A stretch of 25,555 bases of DNA from DAISIL01 sp036822015 (GTDB lineage Bacteria; Bacteroidota; Bacteroidia; Cytophagales; Bernardetiaceae). This document shows positions 16,780 through 25,470 of this stretch, in pieces. The DNA lies in the NCBI GenBank assembly GCA_036822015.1, contig DAISIL010000050.1, positions 1 to 25,555 on the forward strand. The letters are read 5' to 3'. Below the pieces are notes generated by a model. It ran no database searches and had not been told where the DNA came from. It saw only the letters and a program-made list of their open reading frames with translations. Every line of letters starts with the position of its first letter. Position 1 is the first letter of the stretch. The position numbers and the translations under genes are program-made.

Positions 16780-17010
16780 ATGTGGACAGAAGAAAACAAC
16801 CGCCTCAAGCGCACCTTTAAGTTTCCTGACTTCATCACCGCCTTTGCCTTTATGACGAAGGTGGCTTTCCTGGCCGAGCGGTTTGACCATCACCCCAACT
16901 GGTCGAACGTCTATAATACCGTTGTCATTGAACTAACCACCCACGATGCCGGCAACACCATCACCGAAAAAGACCGACAACTAGCCGCCGCCATCGACGC
17001 ACTCGTATGA
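16780..17010 (+). CDS. 4a-hydroxytetrahydrobiopterin dehydratase (pterin-4a-carbinolamine dehydratase)
   Basis: This 76-residue enzyme dehydrates 4a-hydroxytetrahydropterin, regenerating the cofactor used by aromatic amino-acid hydroxylases. Nearly the whole protein is the PCD fold: FPDFITAFAFMTKVAFLAER, then the active-site motif FDHHPNWSNVYN (35-46, with His37 and His38), and the third His in TTHDAG (53-58), ending DRQLAAAIDAL. It is shorter than the roughly 95-105 residues usual elsewhere because the N-terminal strand is trimmed; the catalytic residues are complete. The start at 16780 is the ATG giving MWTEENN. Its stop overlaps the ATG of the transporter gene as ATGA (17007-17010), suggesting translational coupling. 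No phenylalanine hydroxylase gene lies in the window. Confidence 0.9.
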   Translation: MWTEENNRLKRTFKFPDFITAFAFMTKVAFLAERFDHHPNWSNVYNTVVIELTTHDAGNTITEKDRQLAAAIDALV

Positions 17011-18857
17011 GCGCACCCAAAGAAGCCTGGGGATCGCGCCTGGGCCTGATCCTGGCCATGGCCGGCAACGCCGTCGGCTTGGGCAACTTCTTACGCTTTC
17101 CCGTACAAGCGATACAAAACGGCGGCGGTACGTTTATGATTCCGTACCTGGTTTGTTTTCTGCTCCTGGGCGTTCCGCTCCTGTGGGTGGAGTGGTCGAT
17201 GGGACGCTTTGGCGGCAAACATGGACACCACTCTACGCCCTTTATCCTGGACAGCATGTCGAAGGGACGGCTCTGGAAGTACGTCGGTGTTTTTGGGATA
17301 TTTACCAATGTCGCCGTGGCGGCCTACTACTGCTACATCGAATCCTGGACGCTCACCTATGCCTTCCACGCCCTAAGGCGCACCTTTGCGGGCATGGAAC
17401 GCAGCGCGGTAGCTGATTTTTTTGCGGACTACACCAACACCACGACGGGCTTTCCCACGACGGCACTGGTCATCTACTTGCTTTGCCTGGCCCTGAACAC
17501 CTACATCCTCTCGCGGGGACTCAAAGGCGGCGTAGAACTGGTGGCTAAGTTTGTGATGCCACTCTTGATCCTCTTCGGGGCTTTCCTGGCCATCCGTGGC
17601 CTGACTATCGGCGACAGCCAGGCACCCGCCGGCTGCCAGGACTGCGATGCCTTCCTGGCCCTGAACTTCTTCTGGACACCCGAACTGGATAGCCTCTGGA
17701 ATCCCAAGATATGGCTGGCTGCGGCTGGGCAGATTTTCTTCACGACCTCTGTCGGGATGGGGACGATTCATTGCTACGCGGCTTACATCCGCCAAACGGA
17801 CGATATTGCCTTGAATGCCATGTCGGCCGGCTGGATGAACGGCTTTGTGGAGGTTGTCCTGGGGGGAGCCGTCGTGATCCCGATAGCGGCCGGCTACCTG
17901 GGGCTAGATTGGGTGATCGAAAACGCGGGCTTCTCGATGGCTTTCCAAACGATGCCTTTTTTGTTTGAGCAATGGGGGAGTTTGCTGGCAGCGGCGGCGG
18001 GCTTTGCCTGGTTTGGCTTGTTGTTTTTTGCGGGTATTACCTCTTCGTTGGCCTTCGGGACACCCTGGATGGGCTTCATGCGGGATGAGTTTGGGTGGAG
18101 CCGTATGGGCGGGGCTGTCTCCTTCGGGGTAGCGATTTTGTGCCTCGGGCTACCGACAGTTATTTTTTACGATCAGGGACTGTTTGATGAGTACGACTAC
18201 TGGAGCGGAACGGTAGGATTGGTGGTCTTTGGCTTACTCGAAAGCATCCTCTTTGCTTGGGTCTTCGGGATAAAGCGCGGATGGGAGGAGATCACAAGGG
18301 GAGCGGATATTGGCGTACCTAAATTTTATCGCCCTGTCATTCAGTTTGTTACGCCTACGCTTTTACTTTTTGTGTTTTTGGGGGCGATGTTTCAACCCAA
18401 AAACAACGACTGGCAGGCGGCTCTCTCCGGCTCCTGGCAACTCGATGCGGGTAGCATCATCGGCAAGCTCCAAAACGTCGATCTGCCCTTCAACCGCGAC
18501 TGGACAGCCACCACCTGGTACAGCACTTTCAGTGGCACGATCATCGACGTAGATGCCTCCGATCCACAGCACCAACAGATCACGCTCCGCCAACGCCAGG
18601 CACCCTTTGAGCAGATGCAGTACGTCTTCGATCTCGAGGCGGGAACACTGCACGCCAACGGGCGTTTTCTGGCCGACGTAAACGCCCTCAAGTCCCTGCC
18701 CACCCATCGCGTCGGGCAACCCATTACGGCAGGTGAGCCACTGGTGGAGGGGCAGTTTAGGAACCTGATCTTTTATCGCAGCCTCGGGCGGCTGATCCTA
18801 CTGGCGATGTTTTTGAGTATTGCGGGGCTGGTCTTCCTGGCGAGCCTGCGGCGGTGA
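17007..18857 (+). CDS. Sodium-dependent transporter, SNF/NSS family, with periplasmic insert
   Basis: This 616-residue inner-membrane symporter couples Na+ entry to uptake of an amino acid or related solute. TM1 carries the unwound substrate and sodium site, GNAVGLGNFLRFP (20-32), near the family consensus. Further landmarks are VEWSMGRFGG (61-70), the TM6 region IFFTTSVGMGTIHCYAAYI (243-261) and the TM8 region GITSSLAFGTPWMGFMRDEFG (343-363). Eleven helices end near residue 462. About 130 soluble residues (463-592) follow before a final helix at about 594-613. By the inward N-terminus topology of the family this insert is periplasmic. The start overlaps the dehydratase stop. The substrate is not readable from sequence; some homologues are annotated as sodium:calcium symporters, which I would not adopt. 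Confidence 0.9.
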   Translation: MSAPKEAWGSRLGLILAMAGNAVGLGNFLRFPVQAIQNGGGTFMIPYLVCFLLLGVPLLWVEWSMGRFGGKHGHHSTPFILDSMSKGRLWKYVGVFGIFTNVAVAAYYCYIESWTLTYAFHALRRTFAGMERSAVADFFADYTNTTTGFPTTALVIYLLCLALNTYILSRGLKGGVELVAKFVMPLLILFGAFLAIRGLTIGDSQAPAGCQDCDAFLALNFFWTPELDSLWNPKIWLAAAGQIFFTTSVGMGTIHCYAAYIRQTDDIALNAMSAGWMNGFVEVVLGGAVVIPIAAGYLGLDWVIENAGFSMAFQTMPFLFEQWGSLLAAAAGFAWFGLLFFAGITSSLAFGTPWMGFMRDEFGWSRMGGAVSFGVAILCLGLPTVIFYDQGLFDEYDYWSGTVGLVVFGLLESILFAWVFGIKRGWEEITRGADIGVPKFYRPVIQFVTPTLLLFVFLGAMFQPKNNDWQAALSGSWQLDAGSIIGKLQNVDLPFNRDWTATTWYSTFSGTIIDVDASDPQHQQITLRQRQAPFEQMQYVFDLEAGTLHANGRFLADVNALKSLPTHRVGQPITAGEPLVEGQFRNLIFYRSLGRLILLAMFLSIAGLVFLASLRR

Positions 18858-18909
18858 TCGGCATGAGAAATCTATTCTTCTGATTATAGGCAAAACGCTT
18901 ACTTTTTTG

Positions 18910-18917
18910 TAACTTTG
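18910..18917 (+). promoter_or_regulatory. Candidate -7 element for the ABC-F gene
   Basis: TAACTTTG matches TAnnTTTG exactly, 36 bases before the ATG at 18954. A clear -33 TTTG is not visible. It lies in the 96-bp spacer after the transporter gene, in which no terminator hairpin was seen. Confidence 0.5.
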
Positions 18918-18953
18918 CCAGAAATTCAGACCTTTAGACTTTCCAAAGAATCC

Positions 18954-20511
18954 ATGCTGACCGTATCCAATATATCCCTCCAATTTGGCAAGCGCGTCTT
19001 GTTTGACGACGTAAATCTCAAGTTCACACCCGGCAACTGCTACGGCATCATCGGTGCCAACGGCGCAGGCAAATCGACCTTCCTCAAAATCATCTCCGGC
19101 GACATCGACCCCCGAACAGGTTCGATCGCGATGGGCCCCAACGAACGCATGGCCGTCCTCAAACAAGATCACTTTGCCTTCGATGAAAACACCGTCCTGG
19201 ATACGGTCTTGATGGGACACCAACGCCTCTGGGAGGTGATGAAAGAAAAAGACGACCTCTACGCTAAGGGCGAAAACTTCTCCGAAGAAGACGGCGTGCG
19301 CGTCTCCGAACTCGAAACAGAGTTTGCCGAAATGAACGGATGGGAAGCCGAAGCCAATGCCGGCTCACTCCTGAGCGGACTCAACATCCCCGAATCCGCG
19401 CACTACAAGCTCATGAAAGACCTCACCAACCAGGAAAAAGTACGGGTCTTGCTTGCCCAGGCACTCTTTGGTGATCCCGACATCCTGCTCCTGGACGAAC
19501 CTACCAACGACCTTGACGTAGAGACCATCCTTTGGCTCGAAAACTTCCTGGCCGACTTCAAAAACACCGTCATCGTCGTCTCCCACGACCGCCACTTCCT
19601 CGATGCCGTCTGTACCCATATCGTGGACATCGACCGCGCCCAGGCACAACTCCACTCGGGCAACTACACCTTCTGGTACGAATCCAGCCAACTGGCCGCC
19701 AAGCAGCTCGCCGACCGCAACAAAAAAGCCGACGAAAAACGCAAAGAACTCCAATCGTTCATCGAGCGGTTTAGTGCCAACGCCGCCAAATCTAAGCAAG
19801 CCACCAGCCGCAAAAAGCTCCTCGAAAAACTCAACATCGAAGACATCAAGCCCTCCAGCCGACGCTACCCGGGCATCTTCTTCGATCAAGAGCGCGATGC
19901 CGGCGATCAAATCCTACAAGTCGAAAACCTCAGCAAAAGCATCGAAGGCGAAACCCTCTTTGGGCAGATCAGCTTTACGCTCAAGCGAGGCGATAAGGTA
20001 GCTGTTCTCTCACGCAGTAGCCTGGCTATCACAACTTTTTTCCAAATCCTGGCCGACGAACTCAAAGCCGATACAGGCAGCCATAAGTGGGGCGTAACGA
20101 TCACGATGGGCTATCTACCCAACGACAATACGGACTACTTTGAGGGCGTGGATTTGAGCCTCGTCGATTGGCTACGTCAATATTCGGACGATAAAGACGA
20201 AACTTTTGTGCGGGGATTTTTGGGGCGGATGCTCTTTTCGGGCGAAGAATCCCTCAAAAAGGCACATGTCCTCTCGGGGGGCGAAAAAGTCCGCTGTATG
20301 CTCTCCCGTCTCATGCTCCAGAAGCCCAACTTCTTGATCCTCGACGAACCCACCAACCACCTAGACCTCGAGTCGATTACGGCCTTCAACAACGCCCTCA
20401 AAACCTACAACGGCAGCCTCCTGATGACCTCACACGATCACGAGTTCATGCAGACGGTCGCCAATCGGATCATCGAAATCACGCCCAACGGCAAGATTGA
20501 TCGCTACATGA
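18954..20511 (+). CDS. ABC-F family ATPase (YbiT-like), 3' end lost in the assembly gap
   Basis: 519 residues are visible. ABC-F proteins are soluble twin-ATPase factors that act on the ribosome. NBD1 has Walker A GANGAGKST (34-42), a modified signature LTNQEKVRV (157-165), Walker B ILLLDEPTNDLD (177-188) and switch His in VSHDRHF. The linker with many Lys, Glu and Arg residues (about 240-300) is the P-site tRNA-interaction motif region. NBD2 has signature LSGGEKVR (440-447) and Walker B FLILDEPTNHLD (460-471), but its P-loop reads VLSRSSLAITT (351-361), without the usual Gly-Lys. The sequence stops at NGKIDRYM, immediately before the Ns. YbiT-like proteins are about 530-540 residues, so only a short tail should be missing. 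The start at 18954 is the first ATG giving the typical MLTVSNISLQFG; upstream codons overlap the promoter box. Confidence 0.9.
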
Positions 20512-20611
20512 NNNNNNNNNNNNNNNNNNNNNNNNNNNNNNNNNNNNNNNNNNNNNNNNNNNNNNNNNNNNNNNNNNNNNNNNNNNNNNNNNNNNNNNNN
20601 NNNNNNNNNNN
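20512..20611. other. Assembly gap of 100 Ns
   Basis: Exactly 100 Ns, the conventional size for a scaffold gap of unknown length. It removes the end of the ABC-F gene and everything up to one base before the ATG of the Res-like gene. By chance 100 Ns keep the two reading frames in register, so a gene finder reads one fused 1300-residue protein. The true missing length, and any gene inside it such as a type III Mod methyltransferase, is unknown. Confidence 0.98.
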
Positions 20612-20612
20612 G

Positions 20613-22844
20613 ATGAAACTTCAGTTTGATGCTAGCCAGGATTATCAACTGGCCGCCGTCCGTGCCGTAGTGCGGCTTTTTGAGGGACAAGCCCTATCCG
20701 AGAACACTCGGGCAGCCGATGCTAACCAGCTACTTCTTAGCCAAGAGCAAATCTTACAAAATTTACAAGCCGTACAGAAAGAAAATGGCATCCTGCCTTC
20801 GGATGCCCTTGTGTCTTCGGTCTCACAAGATGGACAAACGACCTTCTGTCCCCTCAACTTCACGATTGAGATGGAAACTGGTACCGGCAAAACTTACACC
20901 TTCCTGCGTAGCATCTACGAACTCAACAAAGTTTATGGCTTCAAAAAGTTCGTGATCGTTGTCCCGAGTGTAGCCATACGGGAGGGGGTCATCAAAAACT
21001 TACAGATCACGCACGATCACTTTCAGGAGTTGTACGGTCATCCACCGCTGAACTTTTTGATGTATGAGCGCAACAACCGCTCGGGTCTCCGCAACTTCTG
21101 CTACACCAATACCATTCAAATTTTGGTTATCAATATTGATAGCTTCACAAAGGACAGCAATGTCATCCATAGCGTTCAGGAGACAGGCATCAAGCCCATC
21201 GCGTACATACAGGCTACCCGCCCTATCGTCATCATCGACGAACCCCAAAACTTCGAGACTGACATCCGGCGGCAGGCCATCGCCCAGCTCCATCCGCTTT
21301 GTACGCTCCGCTACAGTGCCACCCACCGCCATCTCTACAACCTCGTCTATGCCCTCAACCCCGTGCAGGCCTATGATTTGGGATTGGTCAAGCAGATTGA
21401 AGTAGAGGGGATTACGAACAACAAAACAAATCAAGTACTCGGGCAGGAGGACATCTTTCGTTTTCAGATCGAACGCACGATCCGCTGGCATTTTGAAAAA
21501 GTAAAAAAGCTACGAGAGCAGCGGATCAAAGTTTTGTCCTTATTTTTTGTTGATAAAGTATCCAATTATCGACAATACGACACAGAGGGCAATCCCATCA
21601 AGGGTGTGTTTGCTCGGTGGTTTGAAGAATGCTTTGAAAAAGTGAAAGCAGATTATCCTGGTTTGCTTCCCTTTTCGGCTGCCGAGGTACACAACGGTTA
21701 TTTTTCTCGGGACAAAAAAAAACAACACTGGACGGACACCAAAGGCAGCACCCAAAAAGACCACGACACCTATGCCCTCATCATGCAGGACAAAGAACGC
21801 CTCCTGAGCCTGGATGAGCCTTTGCAGTTTGTCTTCTCACATTCGGCACTGCGGGAGGGCTGGGACAACCCCAATGTATTCCAGATCTGTACGCTCAACC
21901 AAAGCCAATCTGATCTCAAAAAACGCCAAGAAATCGGACGAGGGCTGCGGCTGCCCGTCGATAGCCAGGGGCGGCGCATTCGTGATAAAAATCTCAACAT
22001 CCTGACCATCATCGCCAACGAAAGCTACCAGGACTTTTCCCGAAAGCTACAAAAAGAAATCCAGGACGAAACCAGCGTAAACTTTGCGGGGCGCATTCGC
22101 GATGCCCAGCAGCAGCAACCCGAAGACGAACGCGCCTTTACCCCCCAAAACTTCCCCCAGCTTTTTGCACTTTGGCAAGAAATCCAGGCACACACACGGA
22201 TAGCGATCAGCTATGATACGCCTACACTAATTCGCCAGGCAGTCAGGCAGTTGCAACAAATGCCGTCCATCCGTCCTCCCCAGCTCGACAGCCAAACCGC
22301 CCGTTTGTCGTATGACCAAAGCGGCATTAGCAGCACAAATACACAGGCACACGCTCGGCAGATAAGAGCAGTTCAGACTATGCCCGATGTTTATGCCTAT
22401 CTCCAAAGCAAGATCGACCTCACGCGCCCAACGATCTATCAAATTTTGATGCAGTCCGAACGGCTGCACGAGCTATCTATCCATCCTCAGTTGTTCCTTG
22501 ATCGGACGCTGGGCTGTATTCGTCGTGCGATGGGCCAGATGCTCCAGGATGGCGTGTCCTTTGAGCGCGATCCGAAGGGCAGCTATCAGATGCGCCTGTT
22601 TGTGTTTGAAGAAATTGAACATGTTTTTCAAGGGGCAGTTAGCAATCAAGAGTCTTTCAAAAAAAACAATCAACTTTTCCTTGAGTTACCAAAAGACTTT
22701 CACATCACTACCCCAATCGGTGATTACACGCCAGATTGGGCGATTGCCTTTGGACAAAAAGTTTATTTTGTTCGGCATAAGAGAGACCTATCCCAAGAGC
22801 TACACGAAACACTAAAAAAAATGAAAATTGATGTAGTCAAATAG
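20613..22844 (+). CDS. Type III restriction Res-like helicase, shortened and probably nuclease-defective
   Basis: This 743-residue protein resembles the Res subunit of type III restriction enzymes, an SF2 helicase-nuclease working with a Mod methyltransferase. The family-typical start MKLQFDASQDYQLAAVRAVV supports the ATG at 20613, one base after the gap. Helicase motifs are intact: I METGTGKTY (87-95), Ia VVPSVAIREGV (116-126), II IIDEPQNFE (207-215), III LRYSATH (232-238), V HSALREGWDNPNVFQ (410-424) and VI RQEIGRGLRL (438-447). Against remembered full-length relatives (about 850-1000 residues), the linker between QIEVEGITN (261-269) and FRFQIERTI (282-290) lacks about 90 residues. The nuclease end keeps TPIGDYTPDWAI (700-711) but reads YFVRHKRD where relatives have VRETK or VVETK, and it stops soon after. 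No Mod gene is visible. It is a decaying, or helicase-only, member. Confidence 0.85.
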   Translation: MKLQFDASQDYQLAAVRAVVRLFEGQALSENTRAADANQLLLSQEQILQNLQAVQKENGILPSDALVSSVSQDGQTTFCPLNFTIEMETGTGKTYTFLRSIYELNKVYGFKKFVIVVPSVAIREGVIKNLQITHDHFQELYGHPPLNFLMYERNNRSGLRNFCYTNTIQILVINIDSFTKDSNVIHSVQETGIKPIAYIQATRPIVIIDEPQNFETDIRRQAIAQLHPLCTLRYSATHRHLYNLVYALNPVQAYDLGLVKQIEVEGITNNKTNQVLGQEDIFRFQIERTIRWHFEKVKKLREQRIKVLSLFFVDKVSNYRQYDTEGNPIKGVFARWFEECFEKVKADYPGLLPFSAAEVHNGYFSRDKKKQHWTDTKGSTQKDHDTYALIMQDKERLLSLDEPLQFVFSHSALREGWDNPNVFQICTLNQSQSDLKKRQEIGRGLRLPVDSQGRRIRDKNLNILTIIANESYQDFSRKLQKEIQDETSVNFAGRIRDAQQQQPEDERAFTPQNFPQLFALWQEIQAHTRIAISYDTPTLIRQAVRQLQQMPSIRPPQLDSQTARLSYDQSGISSTNTQAHARQIRAVQTMPDVYAYLQSKIDLTRPTIYQILMQSERLHELSIHPQLFLDRTLGCIRRAMGQMLQDGVSFERDPKGSYQMRLFVFEEIEHVFQGAVSNQESFKKNNQLFLELPKDFHITTPIGDYTPDWAIAFGQKVYFVRHKRDLSQELHETLKKMKIDVVK

Positions 22845-22884
22845 TCTCTATCTTCGATTTATCTGCCAGAATCCGTGATCTACT

Positions 22885-22914
22885 TTGAAAAAAGCATAGT
22901 GTTTGCTATCTTGA
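22885..22914 (+). promoter_or_regulatory. Possible promoter of the SpoIIE phosphatase gene
   Basis: TTG (22885-22887, in TTTG) is followed after exactly 19 bases by TATCTTGA (22907-22914), which keeps TA and part of the TTTG of the Bacteroidota -7 box. Transcription would begin about 25-30 bases before the GTG start at 22949. The -7 match is imperfect. It lies in the 104-bp spacer after the Res-like gene. Confidence 0.35.
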
Positions 22915-22948
22915 CAAACAAAAACACATTTACAACCACTCTGCCTAC

Positions 22949-25048
22949 GTGAGAGCTACCCTTTGGTTTTGCCTCTGGCTGTTTTCTTATCCGGTTTTGT
23001 CGCAGCAGCCCTTCCCGATCACGGATGCGGCGGCGGTGCATTTTCCCCTGATCCAGGCAGAGATATGGGAGGATCCCTCGGCTACTGCCACTTTTGGTAA
23101 GGCCCAACAGCAGAACTTTCTACCTATCAATCAAAGCTATTTGAGCCTGGGGTATAGCAAGTCCGCCTATTGGATACGCTTGCAGCTAAGGCAGGAAAGC
23201 AGCTACAACGACTGGCGACTACTCAACCCAACCTCCTACACCGACGAGCTGGATTATTACATCGAAGATGACCGCGGCGGATGGTATCATCTGCACACGG
23301 GACGCAAACTTCCCTTTGCCTTTCGCCAAAACACCGAACATGTCGGCTTTGTCTTTCCGCTTGACTTTCCGAAGGGAGAGACCCGAACGGTGTATTTTCG
23401 ATTGGTCTCTAATCCCCTCAACTTTCCGCTCCAACTCCTGCGCTACCCAACACTTGATGATAGCTTTGAGCGGCTCAACCTCTACTATGGTTTTTATTTT
23501 GGGGTATTATTTGTGATGATTTTTTACAACTTATTCATTTATTTCTCTTTACGGAATCCGAGTTATCTATTTTATGTGTTAAGTATCTCGATGACGCTTT
23601 TGGTCTTTTCGGGGTCTTCGGGCTATGCGTACCGATATTTGTACCCAGACTGGCCCATGTTGGCCTATCATCACGCTCGGGTAGCGATGGGGCTACTCGT
23701 GATCGGGACGGCACTTTTTGCCTTGTATTTTTTGGAGATCAAACGTATTAGCCGCTGGCTATATTGGGTTTTTATAGTCGATATAGTACTGGCGGTGATA
23801 GCCATCCTGCTAGATGTTACGGGCTTGCGTACAGGCTCTACCAACACACTGATTACGTTACACTCTCCTTTGCTGTTGCTGGCGGGTATCGTGGCTTGGC
23901 GTAAGGGCAATAGCTCGGCGCGGTATTATGTTTTTGCTTGGGTGGCTTTTATTGTGGGCGGTTTGCTGGCCACGCTACGTAACGCTGGTGTTTTGCCGGC
24001 CATTCCGCTCACCGATCACGGGGCAGAGGTGGGGTCTATGCTAGAGGTAGTCTTGCTTTCATTGACTTTGGCGGAGCGATACCGACAAATTCGACAAGAA
24101 AAAGAAGCTGCCATCCAACAAACCCTGTACGTACAGGAAGAAGCTAACCGTACCCTCGAGAAAAAAGTCCAGGAGCGTACCCTTGCCCTACAAGACCGCA
24201 ACGAAGAACTCAATCAGATGAACGAAGAGCTGGATAGCACCCTTAATATGCTCCAAATCCAGAAGCACGACATTGAAAACAAAAACGACTATATCAACGC
24301 CGGCATCAAATACGCCCAGCGTATCCAAACCGGTCTGATGCCAAGCGAGGGCTTTTTGCGGCGGCTTTTTGCAGATGTCTTTGTCCTGAACCGCCCACGG
24401 GATATTGTTTCGGGTGATTTTTATTATACCTTGCGCCGAGCCAACGGACAACTTATTTTGGCACTCGCCGACTGCACCGGACATGGCGTACCTGGGGCAT
24501 TTATGAGCATGATGGGCGTAAACCTGATGGAGCGGGTGTTTTCGGAGGACGAAAACCGCCTCCCCGATGAGGCTATCCGACGGCTGGACTTATACCTGAA
24601 AGCCATTTTTGCCTCTAGCCAGGAGCGTATCCGCGATGGCATGGATGCTGCTGTATGCCTCCTGAGCCCGACGCGCGATCAGTTATTTTTTGCTGGCGCA
24701 AAACTACCACTGGTACATGTGCGGCAAGGAGAAGTAAGTTTGTACAAGGGCAGCAGCTACAACATCGGTGGGGATGCCCGTGTGGTGGAGGGCAATATTC
24801 TGCTCCAAACCATCGCCTGCCAACCCGGAGATCGCTTTTTTATGTTTTCGGATGGCTTTCAGGATCAGTTTGGTGGACCCAAGAACCGGAAATTTCTTTC
24901 CCGTAACTTTCGGGAGTTGCTCGGCACAACAGCACATCTACCCCTTGCCGAGCAGAAAGAAATCCTCAACCAACGCCTAGAAGACTGGATGAACGAAGGG
25001 CAAGAAAATCAAACTGATGATGTGCTGGTGATTGGTTTTAGCATCTGA
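22949..25048 (+). CDS. 7TMR-DISM membrane receptor with SpoIIE (PP2C-type) phosphatase domain
   Basis: This 699-residue sensor-phosphatase has a signal peptide (1-19, ending VLSQ) and a periplasmic DISMED2-like domain (about 25-165, with SAYWIRLQL). Seven membrane helices follow (about 178-375, beginning YYGFYFGVLFVMIFYNLFIY), then a coiled coil (about 378-445, Glu/Gln-rich) and a SpoIIE phosphatase domain (about 450-699). The metal-binding acidic residues are all present: DIVSGDFYY (485-493), ADCTGHGVPGAFMS (507-520), RDGMDAAV (562-569), FSDGFQDQFGG (633-643) and TDDVLVIGF (689-697). Such proteins dephosphorylate anti-sigma-factor antagonists or similar switch proteins in response to an extracellular signal. 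The GTG at 22949 is the only good start in a frame open from 22889. No STAS-domain or anti-sigma gene is nearby, so its target is elsewhere. Confidence 0.92.
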   Translation: MRATLWFCLWLFSYPVLSQQPFPITDAAAVHFPLIQAEIWEDPSATATFGKAQQQNFLPINQSYLSLGYSKSAYWIRLQLRQESSYNDWRLLNPTSYTDELDYYIEDDRGGWYHLHTGRKLPFAFRQNTEHVGFVFPLDFPKGETRTVYFRLVSNPLNFPLQLLRYPTLDDSFERLNLYYGFYFGVLFVMIFYNLFIYFSLRNPSYLFYVLSISMTLLVFSGSSGYAYRYLYPDWPMLAYHHARVAMGLLVIGTALFALYFLEIKRISRWLYWVFIVDIVLAVIAILLDVTGLRTGSTNTLITLHSPLLLLAGIVAWRKGNSSARYYVFAWVAFIVGGLLATLRNAGVLPAIPLTDHGAEVGSMLEVVLLSLTLAERYRQIRQEKEAAIQQTLYVQEEANRTLEKKVQERTLALQDRNEELNQMNEELDSTLNMLQIQKHDIENKNDYINAGIKYAQRIQTGLMPSEGFLRRLFADVFVLNRPRDIVSGDFYYTLRRANGQLILALADCTGHGVPGAFMSMMGVNLMERVFSEDENRLPDEAIRRLDLYLKAIFASSQERIRDGMDAAVCLLSPTRDQLFFAGAKLPLVHVRQGEVSLYKGSSYNIGGDARVVEGNILLQTIACQPGDRFFMFSDGFQDQFGGPKNRKFLSRNFRELLGTTAHLPLAEQKEILNQRLEDWMNEGQENQTDDVLVIGFSI

Positions 25049-25470
25049 AAGAATAAAAAAATATGCCAACATGACCGCAAAGGGAGGTATTGATCGAACC
25101 AAAAAAATGAAGGTTTTCAGAGTCCTAAAAAACAGAGTAAGGTAAAGTACAACAAGTTTAAAAACAAAGTATTCGGTGTGTGTACTGGGTTGCGGGAAAA
25201 TTTCATGGCCAATGCCGTACTTGTCCATTGCTCCTCCTCAAAGTTCATCTCTATAACTTCACTCCTCTGGATGTCATTAGGTCACCAAATACCACGATAC
25301 GGATACTTAGCAGGCTTGCTACATCATCACGGCTGAGTAAAAATTTACGATAGACCTCCATTTTGTAGTTCATTCATGCTACGAAAGAACCAATCCCCAG
25401 GCAATTTCGTTAGAATCATCTTTGAAAACCGTAACATGCTTGTATTGCGACCAGGGTAATCCATGATTTT
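25049..25470. other. 422-bp AT-rich stretch with no supported gene
   Basis: Only short frames of about 25-45 codons occur here on either strand, mostly without a credible start. One minus-strand stretch just before the Rpn-like tail (plus about 25385-25475) reads like real protein (LPWSQYKHVTVFKDD, then EIAW) but lacks a start codon and soon ends. It may be the remnant of a small gene. No terminator hairpin for the SpoIIE gene, tRNA or clear repeat was seen. Confidence 0.5.

Noticed and set aside
18915..22844. Single ABC-F/Res fusion protein of about 1300 residues
   Set aside because: The frame passes through 100 Ns. Both halves have their own natural end and start next to the gap.
25071..25145. 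24-codon basic peptide on the plus strand after the SpoIIE gene
   Set aside because: It has no promoter, ribosome-binding evidence or recognisable family. A frame this short is expected by chance.
24977..25228. 83-codon hydrophobic minus-strand frame after the SpoIIE gene
   Set aside because: It overlaps the conserved end of the phosphatase domain in antisense. Its Phe/Leu richness follows from the A-rich DNA.
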